Shown one piece after another: positions 14,674 through 22,698 of a stretch of DNA of 31,684 nt. Below the pieces are notes generated by a model. That model did not search any database. It was not told where the DNA came from and saw only the letters and a list, made by a program, of their open reading frames with translations. The DNA is from a virus, in the IMG/VR virus record IMGVR_UViG_3300024327_001038, positions 1 through 31,684 of that record, one strand, 5' to 3'. A program made the position numbers and the translations under genes. Positions within the stretch are counted from its first letter, which is position 1, and the number at the start of each line of letters is the position of its first letter.

Positions 14674-15624
14674 ATGTCGCGAGCCTATGGTTCGAGCGCA
14701 ACACTGCTGCTCAAACGAGAAACCACCTACGGCACATCGCCGTCCGGGAACTTCATTCAGATGCCATTTAACAGTGTCTCTCTGGGCTCTGAACAGGGCC
14801 TGATTGACGACCCGGTGTTGGGTCAGGGACGTGATCCCCTGGCACCCTTGCAGGATGTGATCAACGATGAGGGTGATATCATGGTGCCCATGGACCCACG
14901 CTATTTAGGCCTTTGGCTCACAGGTTTACTTGGCGATCCAACCAGCACCGATAATCTGGATGGAACCTTCGATCATGTGTTTGTCTCGGGCGTCGATGCA
15001 CTGCCCAGTTATTCCCTTGAGGTCGGCATGTCTCAGGTGCCCGCCTTCTTCATGCATGCAGGCGTGGTGCTTAATTCCATTGCCCTGGATTTTCAGCGCT
15101 CCGGTGCTGCCGCAGCGACCATCAATGCCATCGCCCAGGGGGAGACCCGTAATGGCACATCCCAGGGCGGCACACCCAGCACATTGGCCTTTAACCGCAT
15201 CAGCCAGTTCCAGGGCTCTATCAAGAAGGCGGGCACGGCGGTCGCCAACCTCACATCCGGGTCACTGACTTATTCCAACAATCTCGAGAAAATCGAGACC
15301 ATCCGTTCCGACGGAATGATCGATGGGGCTGATCCAACGGTGGCGTCATTGTCTGGCCGTATTGATGTGCGGTTTGCCGATACCACCATGATTGATGCTG
15401 CTACCAGCGGCACACCGGTGGATCTTGAGTTTGGTTACACAGTCGGTACATCCAGCGTCATGTTCGCAGCTCACGAAGTTTACCTGCCCAAGCCCAAACT
15501 GGCCGTGGAAGGTCCTGGCGGCATTCAGGCAAGTTTCGATTTTCAGGGTGCCAAGAATGAGGCCGCTGGTCGCATGCTGACGGTGACCTTGGTCAACGAT
15601 CTGGATGGGACGATTTACGCATGA
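14674..15624 (+). CDS. Major tail tube protein
   Basis: A 316-residue tail tube subunit. The start SRAYGSSATLLLKRETTYGTSPSG, with its typical opening on an early strand followed by a loop, is characteristic of siphovirus tube proteins (seen here as SRAYGSSATLLLKRETTYG and what follows). The body is beta-rich and ends with GIQASFDFQGAKNEA and VTLVNDLDG. It has a clear CAGGAGA ribosome site. It precedes the tail assembly chaperone with a four-base overlap, as V precedes G in lambda. Confidence 0.85.
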   Translation: MSRAYGSSATLLLKRETTYGTSPSGNFIQMPFNSVSLGSEQGLIDDPVLGQGRDPLAPLQDVINDEGDIMVPMDPRYLGLWLTGLLGDPTSTDNLDGTFDHVFVSGVDALPSYSLEVGMSQVPAFFMHAGVVLNSIALDFQRSGAAAATINAIAQGETRNGTSQGGTPSTLAFNRISQFQGSIKKAGTAVANLTSGSLTYSNNLEKIETIRSDGMIDGADPTVASLSGRIDVRFADTTMIDAATSGTPVDLEFGYTVGTSSVMFAAHEVYLPKPKLAVEGPGGIQASFDFQGAKNEAAGRMLTVTLVNDLDGTIYA

Positions 15625-16124
15625 TCTCCTTAAAACAACCGAGCGAACCTTTTGACATTGAATTGCCCTACGGCATCACCGTCACGGTGACACCACTGAC
15701 CACAACTGCCATGGCAGCGGCTCAGGCAGGAGCCCGACGGCGGGTTGATGCTGTGGAAGCGCAAGTACGGGATCGTAAAGATTCAGGTCTGTCATTGGAC
15801 GGACTCCCAGACCTCAGCATTGAAGAGGAACGAGACGGCTTCCTGCAATGCCAAGTTGTTTATGAATTGGCCACCCGCCAGATCACGGGCTGGATCGGTA
15901 TTGAGGATGATCCCCCGGTCTCCCGCGACAATATTATCGCGGTGATGGACATTTATCCGGTTGGCGAACAATTCCTGCAGAAACTGACCCTGCAACAGAT
16001 GTTGCTTAACGCCGCAAAAAACGCATCCGGGCTCTCTGCCTCTGGCATTTCAAGCCAGGTGGAGGGCCCGGGTATTGCCAAGGCTGCCAAGATGAATACG
16101 CCGCCTGTTCAACAAGAAAACTAA
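15621..16124 (+). CDS. Tail assembly chaperone (gpG-like)
   Basis: A 167-residue protein in the lambda G position between tail tube and tape measure. It begins with a beta-rich domain (FDIELPYGITVTVTPLTTTAM) and continues with helices (GFLQCQVVYELATRQITGW, VGEQFLQKLTLQQML). Such chaperones coat the tape measure protein during tail assembly. Near codon 133 there is a canonical slippery heptamer and a stem-loop, so part of the ribosomes should shift by -1 and make a longer GT-type product ending at 16378. Confidence 0.82.
   Translation: MISLKQPSEPFDIELPYGITVTVTPLTTTAMAAAQAGARRRVDAVEAQVRDRKDSGLSLDGLPDLSIEEERDGFLQCQVVYELATRQITGWIGIEDDPPVSRDNIIAVMDIYPVGEQFLQKLTLQQMLLNAAKNASGLSASGISSQVEGPGIAKAAKMNTPPVQQEN
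16016..16071 (+). promoter_or_regulatory. Programmed -1 ribosomal frameshift signal (slippery A AAA AAC plus stem-loop)
   Basis: The heptamer A AAA AAC lies at 16016-16022 in the correct phase (codons GCA AAA AAC). After a four-base spacer, a 15-bp stem pairs 16027-16041 with 16057-16071 (12 Watson-Crick and 3 GU pairs), with a further GGC/GCC 3-bp stem in the loop (16044-16046 with 16054-16056). The -1 frame has a stop at 16007-16009 and is then open to 16378. Confidence 0.85.
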
Positions 16125-16378
16125 ACCCGGGCGACCGCCCATGTCCCTATCAAAAACATGCCCTGCAATCGGCAGAAGAACACCAGGCCTGGGACGTGCT
16201 CAGCGCCTGCCTTGGGCAATTGCGGTTTACGCCGTCCGGCCATGTGGCGGGCATCAATATGAATGCGGCACTTAAAATTGCTGAGGCTCGAGGTTTTGAG
16301 CCGGGCGTTATCTCTGAGCTTTTGAGTGCTGCAGAGAATGGTCTGATTGAAGCGATGAACCAGAAAGAATTGGACTGA
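16022..16378 (+). CDS. Frameshift extension of the tail assembly chaperone (GT-type T domain)
   Basis: In the -1 frame relative to the G-like gene, 118 codons follow the slippery site and end at TGA 16376-16378, overlapping the tape measure ATG by one base. The shifted product would be about 252 residues. The recognisable T-like part (AWDVLSACLGQLRFTPSGHV, then INMNAALKIAEARGFEPGVI) resembles short proteins found at this place in related phages, and I see similarity beginning near PCPYQKHALQSAEEHQ. No ATG, GTG or TTG precedes that part in frame; the first is GTG 16196. This supports expression by frameshifting. Stand-alone translation from 16196 or 16258 cannot be excluded. Confidence 0.75.
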   Translation, partial: RIRALCLWHFKPGGGPGYCQGCQDEYAACSTRKLNPGDRPCPYQKHALQSAEEHQAWDVLSACLGQLRFTPSGHVAGINMNAALKIAEARGFEPGVISELLSAAENGLIEAMNQKELD

Positions 16379-19296
16379 TGGCTAAAGCCAAACACACCTA
16401 TGCGATCCGCCTCAGCGTTGACGGCGGTGGCAAGGTCAAGGCCGAGCTCATGGATGTGGGCCGCGCTGGCGACAAGTCCCTCAAGAAGATTGAAAAGGCC
16501 GGTGGCCGGGCATCATTGGGCCTGACCAAGCTGTCTGATCGCGCTCAGTCCTTGGGCCGCAACATGAAGTTCCTCTACGGCGCAATTGCCGCCGCCGGGG
16601 CCATTCGCGGTCTGCAGGAAATGGTCAAACTCTATGCGGACTTTGAAGCCGGGCTGATCGGTGTCGGCAAGACGGCCAACCTGTCCAAGACGGAACTGGC
16701 CGCATTGGGCCAGGACATCGATGCCCTTTCCAAACGCATCCCGGTGGCCACCGACGAACTGTTGGCTATTGCCCAAAGTGCGGGCCAGCTGGGGGTGAAG
16801 GGTGCCGCCAACATTCTCAGGTTCACCGAGACTGTGGCGAAGCTTGGTACGGCAACGGACTTGTCCGGCAATGACGCGGCCATGGCTTTGGCGCGCATTC
16901 TCAATGTCACCGGTGAGACCATGGACACCGTTGATGTGCTGGGGTCGGTGATCGTGTCCCTTGGCAATAACTTTGCCGCCACGGAAAGCCAGATTACAGA
17001 AATGACCACCGAAATTGCCCGGGCGACCGCCGTCTTTGGTGTGAGCTCTGCCCAGGCTTCGGCTCTGGCAGCGGCATTGGCATCCGTCGGTGTTAAATCA
17101 GAAGTAGCGGGTACGTCCGTTGGCCGGGTTATGCATATGATGGACGCCGCTGTGCGCAGTGGCGGCAAGCATTTGAATATTTTGTCGCAAATCACCGGCC
17201 AAACCGGCGCACAAATCAAAACCCTGTTCGCTCAAGATTCTACAGCAGCCTTCGTGCTGTTCATCGAAGGGCTAAAACGGATCAGTGATGCTGGTGGATC
17301 GGCAGCGGAAGCCATGGCGGCATTGGGCCTGTCCGACCAGCGATTGTTAAAAACACTGCCGGTGCTGGCGAACCGTGCCGACTTGCTGGCCACAGCCCTT
17401 AATCTTGCCAGTCGCGAGACCGAAAACGCCACGGCCCTGAACGAGGAAGCGGCGAAGGCGTTTGAGAGCCTGAACAGCCAGACGGAGCTGATGTGGAACA
17501 ACATCAAATCCCTGGCCCGTTCTATCGGTGAAGATCTGGCTCCCGGTGTAACCACCGCGATCAAGGAGCTGGGAAGCCTGGCCAATCAAGCCAGTGTTGC
17601 CTATGAGCAATTGAAACTGCTGGCCCAGGGCGATTTTAATCTTGAGGGTCTCAGCCTCGGCAGCACCCGTTCCATTGTCGCGGAACGCCGTGCTGAGCTT
17701 CAGGAGATTGCCCGTGAGCTGAAAGAACTGGGCGACGTCGGGTTTTTGGACGATCCCCTTGGCTGGGGCCGCAAGGTAGCGTTGGAACGCCAACTTGAAG
17801 AAAAGACGGCCATCTATCGTCAATGGTCGACAAAGCTTGCCTGGATGCAGCGGGATATGGGCGACAAGCCAACACCAGAAACCAGCACACCCACACCTGA
17901 CGGCACGGTGGAAATTGATATCAAGGCGGCTCAAGTACGATCTGACCGCATCACTAAACTTGAAAAAGACCTGCAACGGCAACTGTTCATCCTGACCCAT
18001 CAGGGGGCGGACCGTATTCGGGCAGAATATGAACAATTGGCAAAAGACGTTGAGGCGCTGCTTGCCCCGGATGGCAGCAACCAGTCTCAGGTTGATGCCC
18101 TGATGGATCAGGCCGCCTCTGTTCGGGACGCCAAGCTGGCGCGGCTTGCCGCTAAAGCACAGGAAGCGGCGAACCGTATTGCCGAGGCCAATCGTAAAAT
18201 TATAGACGGATTGCGCGCCGAACATGACGCGCTCGCCATGACCGATAAACAGCGCTTTATCTCACAGGCATTGCGGCGGTTATCTGCTGAAGCCACGGTT
18301 GTTGAGCAGCAGCAGGTCCGGCAATTGACCGGAACCTTGTTCGAGGAACAACAAGCCATTGAAGCCCGGAACAAAGCCGAACAGGAAGCTGCCAAGTTAA
18401 AAGAAAAAGGCCGCGCTCTTACGGAAAGTCTGCGAACGGCACAGGAAGCCTACAAAGCTGAGATGATTGATCTCAATCGCTTGCTAGATGAAGGGGGTAT
18501 TGCTCAAGAGGCCTTTGCCCGTGCGTCCGAAGAGGCCTATGGCCGCATGCTCAGTGCCAGCCGGGAATGGTCGGACGGTGTCACCCGGGCGCTGCGTGAC
18601 TACGCGCAAGAGGCTGGTAATGCCGCCAAGCAGTTTGAGCAGGTTACCACCCGGTCGCTGAAAGCCGGAGAAGATGCCTTCGTTCAATGGGCCCGGACCG
18701 GCAAGTTCAGCGCCGCCGACCTCTTCAACACCATCGCCGAGGAGGCCCTGCGCGCCGCCGTTCGCATGTCGGTGATCAAGCCGTTCAGCGGCTTCCTGGA
18801 AAACCTGTTCGGCTCCATTGGTGCCAATTTGTTTGGTGGCGGTTCATCCGCGCCGGTGGGGGATTTTCCGGCCCCTGGTCCGGTGATGGTGGCCCATACG
18901 GGTGGCGTCATTGGTATGGATGTTCTTGCCAGTCGTTCTGTTGATCCGGCGGTATTTGCCACCGCGCCACGGTTTCATGGCGGCGGTGTGGTTGGCGGCG
19001 AGGTTCCCATCATCGCCAGGCGCGGCGAGACCGTGTTCACGCCCGGCCAGATGCGGGCACTCGGTGCCGGCCTGGGCCAGAAACCGGAAGTTCGCGTGAA
19101 TGTCCATGTTGACAACCGGGCGCCGGGAACGGAAGCCACGGTGCAAACCAGCCGGGACGGCAACGGCAACCTCGGCCTGGAAATCGTGGTTGAAAAAATC
19201 GAAGGCAAACTGGCCCGCAACATCGGGCGCGGCGACGGCCTGGCCCCGACCCTTGAGCGCCGATATGGCCTCAATCCGGCGGCGGGGAGTTATTGA
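16378..19296 (+). CDS. Tail tape measure protein (TP901-type core)
   Basis: A 972-residue protein that sets tail length and is ejected with the DNA. Residues ~80-330 match the TP901 core (YADFEAGLIGVGKTANLS, IAQSAGQLGVKGAANILRFT, VAGTSVGRVMHMM, AALGLSDQRLLKTLPVLANR). A long helical, coiled-coil-like region covers about 500-780. The end is Gly-rich with GGVVGGEVPIIARRGETVFTP. The ATG overlaps the preceding stop. Base composition becomes clearly more GC-rich near the 3' end (about 18.7-19.1 kb), suggesting that the last part came with the downstream tail-tip module. Confidence 0.93.
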   Translation: MAKAKHTYAIRLSVDGGGKVKAELMDVGRAGDKSLKKIEKAGGRASLGLTKLSDRAQSLGRNMKFLYGAIAAAGAIRGLQEMVKLYADFEAGLIGVGKTANLSKTELAALGQDIDALSKRIPVATDELLAIAQSAGQLGVKGAANILRFTETVAKLGTATDLSGNDAAMALARILNVTGETMDTVDVLGSVIVSLGNNFAATESQITEMTTEIARATAVFGVSSAQASALAAALASVGVKSEVAGTSVGRVMHMMDAAVRSGGKHLNILSQITGQTGAQIKTLFAQDSTAAFVLFIEGLKRISDAGGSAAEAMAALGLSDQRLLKTLPVLANRADLLATALNLASRETENATALNEEAAKAFESLNSQTELMWNNIKSLARSIGEDLAPGVTTAIKELGSLANQASVAYEQLKLLAQGDFNLEGLSLGSTRSIVAERRAELQEIARELKELGDVGFLDDPLGWGRKVALERQLEEKTAIYRQWSTKLAWMQRDMGDKPTPETSTPTPDGTVEIDIKAAQVRSDRITKLEKDLQRQLFILTHQGADRIRAEYEQLAKDVEALLAPDGSNQSQVDALMDQAASVRDAKLARLAAKAQEAANRIAEANRKIIDGLRAEHDALAMTDKQRFISQALRRLSAEATVVEQQQVRQLTGTLFEEQQAIEARNKAEQEAAKLKEKGRALTESLRTAQEAYKAEMIDLNRLLDEGGIAQEAFARASEEAYGRMLSASREWSDGVTRALRDYAQEAGNAAKQFEQVTTRSLKAGEDAFVQWARTGKFSAADLFNTIAEEALRAAVRMSVIKPFSGFLENLFGSIGANLFGGGSSAPVGDFPAPGPVMVAHTGGVIGMDVLASRSVDPAVFATAPRFHGGGVVGGEVPIIARRGETVFTPGQMRALGAGLGQKPEVRVNVHVDNRAPGTEATVQTSRDGNGNLGLEIVVEKIEGKLARNIGRGDGLAPTLERRYGLNPAAGSY

Positions 19297-19778
19297 TGGT
19301 TGTTTCCTGGCCCACAACCCTGCCATTGCCCAGCATCGAGGGCTACGGCGTCCACCCGGGCGAGGCCATCCTGCGCACCGAGATGGAGGCGGGACCGGCC
19401 CGACAGCGCCGCCGTTACACCCAGGTGCCGAGCCGGATCGCCGTGCGCTGGACCTTCCGCCGCGACCAGTTCGCGCTGTTCGAGGCCTGGTACCGCTGGC
19501 GCGCCAGGGAAGGCGGCGCGTGGTTCGAGATCGACCTGCTGGGCGGCATCGGCTTGACCGCGCACGAAGCCCGCTTCACGCGCCAGTTCCAGGCCTCGCT
19601 GGTGCGCGGCAACCATTGGCGGGTGATCTCGGAACTGGAGATCCGCGAGCGCCCGGTGTTGAGCGAGGACGCTCTCGCCCTCGCGCTCGAGGAAGACATT
19701 GCCGGCCTGCTGGTGGCGATCGACGGCCTTGACCGGCTGGTCGATGCCCAACTGGCGGGCCCCCTCAACTGGAACTAA
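19296..19778 (+). CDS. Minor tail protein (M position)
   Basis: A 160-residue protein directly after the tape measure gene, its ATG overlapping that stop by one base. It has RRRYTQVPSRIAVRWTFRRDQFALFEAWYRW and GGAWFEIDLLGG (pattern given in pieces: RRRYTQVPSRIAVRW, QFALFEAWYRW, GAWFEIDL), a signature I associate with small tail-tip proteins that attach the tip to the tape measure complex. In lambda this slot is gene M. Codon use is strongly GC-rich compared with genes before 18 kb. Confidence 0.7.
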   Translation: MVVSWPTTLPLPSIEGYGVHPGEAILRTEMEAGPARQRRRYTQVPSRIAVRWTFRRDQFALFEAWYRWRAREGGAWFEIDLLGGIGLTAHEARFTRQFQASLVRGNHWRVISELEIRERPVLSEDALALALEEDIAGLLVAIDGLDRLVDAQLAGPLNWN

Positions 19779-19790
19779 GTGGACAGAGCC

Positions 19791-20141
19791 ATGAATCTGC
19801 AACAGGAACTGGAAGCGGCGGTGAGCAAAACCACGGCGGCGGCGGCCAAGCTGCACGCCATTGTCAACGGCGACGCCGGCACCGTGGTCGAGACCGAAGC
19901 CGGCGCGGTGAAGTCGCTGGCCGGCGTTGTCGGCGAGACCGCCGACGCCCTGGCGGCCCTGGCCTCACTGGCCCAGGCGGCCGAGGAGGGCGTGTTCGCC
20001 GACCGGGCGCTGTTTTCCTTCGCCTTGAACGACGAGGGCGAACTGATCGCGATCAGCGACAGGGTCGAACTCTTTCAGGTCGCGCGCTTCGAGTTGCGTG
20101 ACGACGGCACGGTAATCATCAAATACGGAGAAGACCTATGA
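19791..20141 (+). CDS. Unknown tail-module protein, probable fibre component
   Basis: A 116-residue protein of no recognised family. The first ~75 residues are Ala-rich and helical, a likely coiled coil (QQELEAAVSKTTAAAAKL and ALAALASLAQAAEEG). The C-terminal part is beta-like, FSFALNDEGELIAISD followed by [17 protein letters not shown]. That end resembles the [15 protein letters not shown] end of the adjacent collagen-like protein, suggesting related fibre tips. ATG 19791 is preferred over GTG 19779 because an AGAG-like site lies just before it. Its stop overlaps the collagen-like gene start. Confidence 0.6.
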   Translation: MNLQQELEAAVSKTTAAAAKLHAIVNGDAGTVVETEAGAVKSLAGVVGETADALAALASLAQAAEEGVFADRALFSFALNDEGELIAISDRVELFQVARFELRDDGTVIIKYGEDL

Positions 20142-20518
20142 GCGTGGTTAATCTTGGCCGCATCAAGCCGCTGCATCGCGGCGATTACGACGCGGCGGCA
20201 AGTTACGGGGAACTCGATATCGTTGCCTATCAGGGCGCCGGCTATCTCTGCGTCAGCGCCACCGCCCTGCAGGGCACGCCGCCCGTCGATGGCGCCGGCG
20301 GGCTCAACGCCGGCTGGCAACTGCTGGCCGACAAGGGCGCGGTGGGCGAGGTCGGCCCACAAGGGCCCCAGGGCGGCACGGGAGCCCAGGGCGAAACCGG
20401 GGCGCAAGGACCCCAGGGTGGCGCCGGGCCCACCGGTCCACAAGGGCCGGACGGGGTTTTCAGCGGCACGTTTTCGCTCAACCCGGCGGGCGAACTGATC
20501 CTCACTTATACGGACTGA
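20138..20518 (+). CDS. Collagen-like tail fibre protein A
   Basis: A 126-residue protein. Residues 1-65 form a small beta domain of the kind common at the start of phage fibre proteins ([33 protein letters not shown]), somewhat like carbohydrate-binding type 3 domains. Residues ~67-106 are uninterrupted Gly-X-Y triplets ([19 protein letters not shown] and onward), predicted to form a collagen trimer. The end is a short beta segment ([17 protein letters not shown]). It is a paralogue of the next gene. A GGAGAAG ribosome site precedes the ATG, and the start overlaps the previous stop. Confidence 0.82.
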   Translation: MSVVNLGRIKPLHRGDYDAAASYGELDIVAYQGAGYLCVSATALQGTPPVDGAGGLNAGWQLLADKGAVGEVGPQGPQGGTGAQGETGAQGPQGGAGPTGPQGPDGVFSGTFSLNPAGELILTYTD

Positions 20519-20522
20519 TATC

Positions 20523-20984
20523 ATGGCAACGCAAAATCTCGGCCGGGTGCGTTTTGCGCCCCAGGGCGCCTGGAACAGCGCCACGAGCTATTCCTTTTTC
20601 GATCTCGTCAGCCACCAGGGGGCGGCCTACGCCTATGTCGCCGCCACGCCTTCCGCCGGCATCCCGCCTGGCGATGTCGCCGTCTGGCAGTTGGTGGCGG
20701 CCAAGGGCGAGGCCGGGGCGAACGGGGCCGCCGGCCCGCAAGGCCCGGCCGGCGACAAGGGCGACAAGCCGGCGCACCAGTGGTCCGGGCCCTCGCTGCG
20801 CTTCGAGACCCCGACCGGGTCGTGGGGCGGTTACGTGAACCTACAGGGACCCCAGGGCGCACAGGGCTCACCGGGCTCACAGGGGCCGCAAGGCGGGCAA
20901 GGACCCACCGGGGCCACCGGGCCCCAGGGACCGCAGGGTCCCGCCGGCGGCTCCAATTGTAATTGTAATTGCGGCAACCAATGA
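20523..20984 (+). CDS. Collagen-like tail fibre protein B with C-terminal (Asn-Cys)x3
   Basis: A 153-residue paralogue of the preceding protein: N-terminal beta domain ([19 protein letters not shown]), first Gly-X-Y block at ~62-81, an insert with [20 protein letters not shown] (84-103) typical of phage fibres, and a second Gly-X-Y block at ~109-142. It ends [12 protein letters not shown], with Cys146, 148 and 150 alternating with Asn. This tail has no counterpart in protein A. Three chains of a collagen trimer would bring nine cysteines together, suitable for disulfides, metal binding or enzymatic modification. The oxygenase and radical SAM genes just downstream make modification an attractive hypothesis. 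Confidence 0.82.
   Translation: MATQNLGRVRFAPQGAWNSATSYSFFDLVSHQGAAYAYVAATPSAGIPPGDVAVWQLVAAKGEAGANGAAGPQGPAGDKGDKPAHQWSGPSLRFETPTGSWGGYVNLQGPQGAQGSPGSQGPQGGQGPTGATGPQGPQGPAGGSNCNCNCGNQ
20955..20972 (+). repeat. Three tandem hexamers encoding Asn-Cys
   Basis: AATTGT, AATTGT and AATTGC follow one another at the 3' end of the fibre gene. These AT-rich codons stand out in a strongly GC-rich stretch. The repeat could expand or contract by slippage. Confidence 0.85.
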
Positions 20985-20992
20985 GGCAACCC

Positions 20993-21853
20993 ATGTTACT
21001 TGCTGTTTCCAAAGGTCTGACGGTCCCGCTGTTCGCGGCGCTGCGGGTCCAGGACACCACCGTGTCCTTCGCGCTGCATGCGCCGCTATCCGGCGATGGC
21101 GTCGACAGCTTCACCGGCGAAGCCGTCGAGCCGCCAAAACGGCTCGGGCGCTTCCGGTTCGGCGCGGCCTGGTGCCGGAGCCCCGATGGCGAGGGCGTCC
21201 TGCGCCGGGTTGATCAGATCGAGATCGATCTTGCGCGGCTGTCGACAATTATAAACCCCCGCCGCCTGGGGCCCTGCGTTAACCTCTATGTCGCCTTTGA
21301 TTTTAGGCGGGGCCGGTTTCTGCCGCCCTACAACAAGCTGGCCGAGAGCTTCGCCAGCAAGGACGACGGTGCCCGCCATATCGCCGGGCGCCAGGTCAAT
21401 GTCGTCGGACAAATCCTGCTGCCGTTCGCCGACGCCGCGCCTGCCGATTGCGCCGCCCGGCTCACCGTAAACCAGACCGCCGGCTTCTGGACCAGCGGCG
21501 AGGCCGATATCCTGGCCAACAGCCATCAGGCCTATGTCGACTTCGCCGCCCGGGTGTTTCCAGGACTGGATATCGAGACGTCGAGCTTGAGCGTCAAACC
21601 GGATGAGCGCGCCCTGATCGGCGTGCGGCTGCTGGCGCCCGACGGCGCCTTTCTCAAGCGCGCGGGCGTCCGTCTGTTCGCCAAAACCGCCGCCGGCTAC
21701 CTGCCCAGGACCGAGGTTCGGACCGATACGTCGGGCCGCGCCCGGATCCCGTTCCTGGCTCTCGGCCTGGAGCCGGGCGACAGGGCGGATGTCGAGCTCG
21801 GCTTCAAGTGGCTTTCCAACATCGCGGCCTGCCGCGTCGAGGTCCAATCATGA
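20993..21853 (+). CDS. Unknown tail-tip protein with Ig-like C-terminal domain
   Basis: A 286-residue protein if started at ATG 20993, which has GAGG six bases ahead; ATG 20981 overlaps the preceding stop and is an alternative. The N-terminal two thirds ([54 protein letters not shown]) are beta-rich and not recognised. The last ~80 residues ([20 protein letters not shown] to ADVELGF) look like an Ig-like or carboxypeptidase-regulatory beta sandwich, common on phage surfaces. It is encoded between the Cys-tailed fibre and the two modifying enzymes and is an alternative substrate for them. Confidence 0.55.
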   Translation: MLLAVSKGLTVPLFAALRVQDTTVSFALHAPLSGDGVDSFTGEAVEPPKRLGRFRFGAAWCRSPDGEGVLRRVDQIEIDLARLSTIINPRRLGPCVNLYVAFDFRRGRFLPPYNKLAESFASKDDGARHIAGRQVNVVGQILLPFADAAPADCAARLTVNQTAGFWTSGEADILANSHQAYVDFAARVFPGLDIETSSLSVKPDERALIGVRLLAPDGAFLKRAGVRLFAKTAAGYLPRTEVRTDTSGRARIPFLALGLEPGDRADVELGFKWLSNIAACRVEVQS

Positions 21854-22698
21854 CCGGGCAATGGTTCCACTACCGCGATGTGCCCCCGGACAGGACCGTG
21901 CTCGAGCATATCCGGGCCCATTCCGACTGGGACCAGGCGACGGCGCGGCTCAGGGGACGTTTCGAGCCCAACCTCGGGGTCGCTATTCCCGTTCCCGTCG
22001 ATGATCTGCGGCGCGAGATCGCGCGGGCCTATGGCGATCTGGGCTGGTATCGCTGGCGCTCCACGCCGGGCGGCAGCTATTCGGGGCTCGCCGTCACTCA
22101 TAATCCGGAGCGTGGCGCCGGCGAACGTTACAACGGCCTGCTCGGCCATGAGCGCTACCGGGACCTCGCGACCGAGGACTATTTCGCGGTCGACCGCCAG
22201 ATAGATGCCGCCTACCGGGTGCGGGGCGACTATCTCGACACGCTGGGCTTTCGCCGCCTCAACGACTTCTCGCCCTATCCGGCGCTCAGCACCCTTCTCG
22301 GCGGCTTTCGCCGCCCGATCTCGCGCTCGCGCATCGCCTCGCTGTTCGGTGTTTCGCAAGTCTCGCCGCCTGACGTCGGCTGGCATGTCGACGAACCGCC
22401 CACGACGCTCCTGCGCATCAACATCTGCATCGAAAGCGACGCCGATTACGCCCTCGAATACCAGGACGGACCGGCAATCCCGATAGCCGCCGGCGAATGT
22501 CTGGTGGTCAACACCGACGTCCAGCACCGGGTCGCGGTGCGCCATCCGAGCATCTCGACCCGCAGCCACCTGGTGATCGGCGTCCTGCCCTGGCTCGACT
22601 ACGACGCCGATCAGGACGCCTGGCGCCTGAACGACTTCTACGGGCGTATCCATCCCTATGACATGGTCCGGGAGGGCCTGATCCATGCCGGTCTTTGA
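21850..22698 (+). CDS. 2-oxoglutarate/Fe(II) oxygenase, aspartyl/asparaginyl hydroxylase type
   Basis: A 282-residue protein starting at ATG 21850, overlapping the previous stop, with GAGG ahead. The C-terminal half has the cupin-fold iron site: HxD at His179/Asp181 in GWHVDEPP, a distal His226 in NTDVQHRV, and Arg238 in STRSHLVIG, which would hold 2-oxoglutarate. Spacing and surrounding residues resemble aspartyl/asparaginyl beta-hydroxylases (INICIES..., GECLVVNT) more than prolyl hydroxylases. It would hydroxylate a side chain in a protein. The N-terminal ~150 residues are not recognised and may bind the substrate. It overlaps the radical SAM gene by 14 bases, so the two enzymes are co-translated. 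Confidence 0.8.
   Translation: MTGQWFHYRDVPPDRTVLEHIRAHSDWDQATARLRGRFEPNLGVAIPVPVDDLRREIARAYGDLGWYRWRSTPGGSYSGLAVTHNPERGAGERYNGLLGHERYRDLATEDYFAVDRQIDAAYRVRGDYLDTLGFRRLNDFSPYPALSTLLGGFRRPISRSRIASLFGVSQVSPPDVGWHVDEPPTTLLRINICIESDADYALEYQDGPAIPIAAGECLVVNTDVQHRVAVRHPSISTRSHLVIGVLPWLDYDADQDAWRLNDFYGRIHPYDMVREGLIHAGL

Noticed and set aside
16064-16070. GGGCCCG as a second slippery heptamer
   Set aside because: It fits the formal XXXYYYZ pattern in phase but is a poor slip sequence and lies inside the stem of the much better A AAA AAC signal.
17347-18225. Reverse-strand open frame (292 codons) inside the tape measure gene
   Set aside because: Entirely within a well-supported tape measure coding sequence and without family features.
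21697-22686. Reverse-strand open frame (329 codons) opposite the oxygenase
   Set aside because: Same GC-driven shadow effect; forward strand carries the conserved HxD...H...R site.
21850-22698. Oxygenase as a prolyl hydroxylase for the collagen-like repeats
   Set aside because: Residues around the iron site resemble aspartyl/asparaginyl hydroxylases more than prolyl-4-hydroxylases. Collagen proline as substrate is therefore less likely, though not excluded.
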